A stretch of DNA of 64,000 nt from Yamadazyma tenuis (taxonomy: Eukaryota > Ascomycota > Pichiomycetes > Serinales > Debaryomycetaceae). The stretch lies in assembly GCF_029203305.1 (NCBI RefSeq), contig NC_089462.1:1054001-1118000 (forward strand), given 5' to 3'. The position numbers were made by a program, and so were the translations under genes. Position 1 is the first letter of the stretch, and each line of letters begins with the position of its first letter. Positions 62,683 through 64,000 of the stretch are shown here, piece after piece. Under the pieces are notes generated by a model. The model saw only the letters and a list, made by a program, of their open reading frames with translations, was not told the origin of the DNA and ran no database searches.

Positions 62683-64000
62683 TTATACTCCCTTGTCTGG
62701 TGTCTCAACATCATCAAAAATGACATTTTTTTTAACTCGCTCAGTAGGAGGCTTTTTCATTACTGACTGAGGAGATGCAAATGGTTTGGTAACCATTCCC
62801 GGAGGTGCCTTCGATAACATTTGCCGTTTCTTCATCATCATATTTGCACTGATATTTTGCTGACGAGCAGAAGGAACAGGGAAATGAATAGCGTATGGCG
62901 AATGCGTGTGATGCTGGGGAAACGAGTGTTGGGAGTATGAGTGCTGAGGAAAATGGCCATAAGCAGGTGATTGACCAGGAAGCGGACTCAGTACAGCCAT
63001 TGCAGGAACCGCCTGACTCAAAATAGTGCCAGGATGCGGAGGGTAGGAAACCATAAGATTAGTATGATAACTGGCAGGTTCATCAGGAATTATCATGTAT
63101 CCTGAACTAGGGGCATACGCTTGATGTTCATGGTTTGGCCAGAATTCCTGTTCATGATAAGGGTCTTGTTGGGGTTGATAAAGATGAATGAAATGTGGTT
63201 GGTCTCCTGAAGAAGGAGGAGGTGGAGCGAAAGATTGTTGCAACTTGGCAGAGAGTGGAGGAAATGGGAAGAAATCTTCAGGTCGGGAGGAACGAGGCAA
63301 TGGCACTGGTGTTTTCATAGGCAATGTCTGTTCAATGAGATATTCATCATTAAGGACCACCTGGTTGGCAGGTGAGATCATAGGTAAATGCAGTACAAAG
63401 TCAACGTTTCCTTCGTGATAGTTGGGCCAATTCACATAGTTGGAACTAGAGTCTACCAAAATATATTCGTTACTTTCTTGGACGTAGTCTAATGGGAATT
63501 CATCGTCATCATCGGACTGGTCTTTGTAGTGATCCGGGGTGTCTTGGGGCAAAAGAATAAACCCTTCTGCCTCTGCTCTCTTTTCTCTTTCTTCTTCGTC
63601 ATGGGTTTCGTTGGATGAAAGAGTAGCATCCTTACTATCATCAGTGGTTGTGTCTTCCTTGTTTTGGCTCTTGTAATCAAGGAGGTGATTGTAAAGAATT
63701 TTTTCATCAGAATACTCGAATGAAAGAGCCGGTTCTCTATCTGCAATAGTGGTGGGGACCTGACCAGCATGCTCCTTCCGCAAATCTCGTTCCAAAGCAT
63801 CTGCCATAAGCTTATCATGAGCAACGCTAAACCAGAAGAATACTTTTTGCTTCTTTTGTGTCCTTAGACAGTTGTTCTTATAAAGAAAGTCAAGGAATGC
63901 TGATTTGGGGTGTTCAAGAATAGCATCGGTGCCGGTTTTTAGGTTTCTAAGATCAGAGAAGATCCCTTCTTCAAACTTCTTTCGATCAATGATCTTACGA
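62683..64000 (-). CDS. CPH1: Ste12/Cph1-type transcription factor, 5' end beyond the window
   Basis: The ATG at 63807 is internal. The same frame stays open to the end of the window. Bases 63808-63999 encode the Ste12 homeodomain-like region, including RKIIDRKKFEEGIFSDLRNL and CLRTQKKQKVFFWFSVAHDK, then DKLMADALERDLRKEHAGQ. This is the DNA-binding domain of Ste12 in S. cerevisiae and Cph1 in Candida albicans, the MAP-kinase-controlled factor for mating and filamentation. The visible 438 residues include a disordered acidic region and a Pro/Gln/His/Tyr-rich tail (repeated HSY/HSF-PQH). The end (KKNVIFDDVETPDKGV) is charged. No C2H2 fingers of the filamentous-fungal SteA type are seen. Confidence 0.9.
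   Translation of the reverse strand, partial: RKIIDRKKFEEGIFSDLRNLKTGTDAILEHPKSAFLDFLYKNNCLRTQKKQKVFFWFSVAHDKLMADALERDLRKEHAGQVPTTIADREPALSFEYSDEKILYNHLLDYKSQNKEDTTTDDSKDATLSSNETHDEEEREKRAEAEGFILLPQDTPDHYKDQSDDDDEFPLDYVQESNEYILVDSSSNYVNWPNYHEGNVDFVLHLPMISPANQVVLNDEYLIEQTLPMKTPVPLPRSSRPEDFFPFPPLSAKLQQSFAPPPPSSGDQPHFIHLYQPQQDPYHEQEFWPNHEHQAYAPSSGYMIIPDEPASYHTNLMVSYPPHPGTILSQAVPAMAVLSPLPGQSPAYGHFPQHSYSQHSFPQHHTHSPYAIHFPVPSARQQNISANMMMKKRQMLSKAPPGMVTKPFASPQSVMKKPPTERVKKNVIFDDVETPDKGV

Overview
This window is a gene-dense piece of nuclear chromosome from a budding yeast, almost certainly of the CUG-Ser clade (relatives of Candida, Debaryomyces, Meyerozyma and Scheffersomyces). Three things support this: every recognisable protein is a yeast ortholog, nearly all genes appear intronless, and several CTG codons fall where related proteins have serine (GSH1 codons at 1992 and 2817; ADE4 codon at 25243-25245 on the minus strand). 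CTG should therefore be read as Ser. I cannot name the species. About 35 genes occupy over 80 percent of the window. I see no transposon, CRISPR array, rRNA or convincing tRNA.

Layout. 1-6.6 kb: 3' end of ADE5,7, then GSH1, SMI1/KNR4 and APC10/DOC1. 6.6-17.1 kb: BNA6, ECO1, a mitochondrial carrier, a CENP-T/CNN1 kinetochore gene, MTO1, CMS1 and COG1, packed as alternating divergent and convergent pairs with very short gaps. 17.1-19.7 kb: a short Zn2Cys6 protein and HAP2. 19.8-28.7 kb: CSE1, VRG4, ADE4 and DHH1, all on the minus strand. 29.3-34.8 kb: EFL1, an IBD2-like gene and a 117-codon orphan, followed by a 48-bp tandem duplication. 34.9-41.3 kb: REX1, a dynein light intermediate chain (DYN3-like) and TAF1. 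41.3-47.6 kb: a GAP1-type permease, a 58-codon membrane microprotein, GSM1 and a secreted SurE-type phosphatase; this is the loosest and most accessory-looking part. 47.7-64 kb: IST2, a YBL036C/YggS-type PLP protein, LHP1, POL12, IRC3, GPI8, STU1 and the 3' part of STE12/CPH1, which runs off the end of the window.

The genes are mostly housekeeping: purine synthesis (ADE5,7, ADE4), glutathione and NAD synthesis, chromosome segregation (APC10, ECO1, CNN1, DYN3, STU1, CSE1, IBD2), DNA replication (POL12), translation and RNA (EFL1, LHP1, REX1, CMS1, DHH1, MTO1), secretion and cell surface (COG1, VRG4, GPI8, IST2, SMI1), and carbon or respiratory transcription control (HAP2, GSM1). The most interesting observations are a CGCG-core element repeated 30-90 bp upstream of many unrelated start codons, the unlisted 58-aa microprotein, the CENP-T assignment with its stop-start uORF, a possible 5' leader intron of VRG4, and a very short zinc-cluster protein lying next to a zinc-cluster-type palindrome. 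I did not find an exotic new system; this looks like ordinary yeast chromosome with some good regulatory details.
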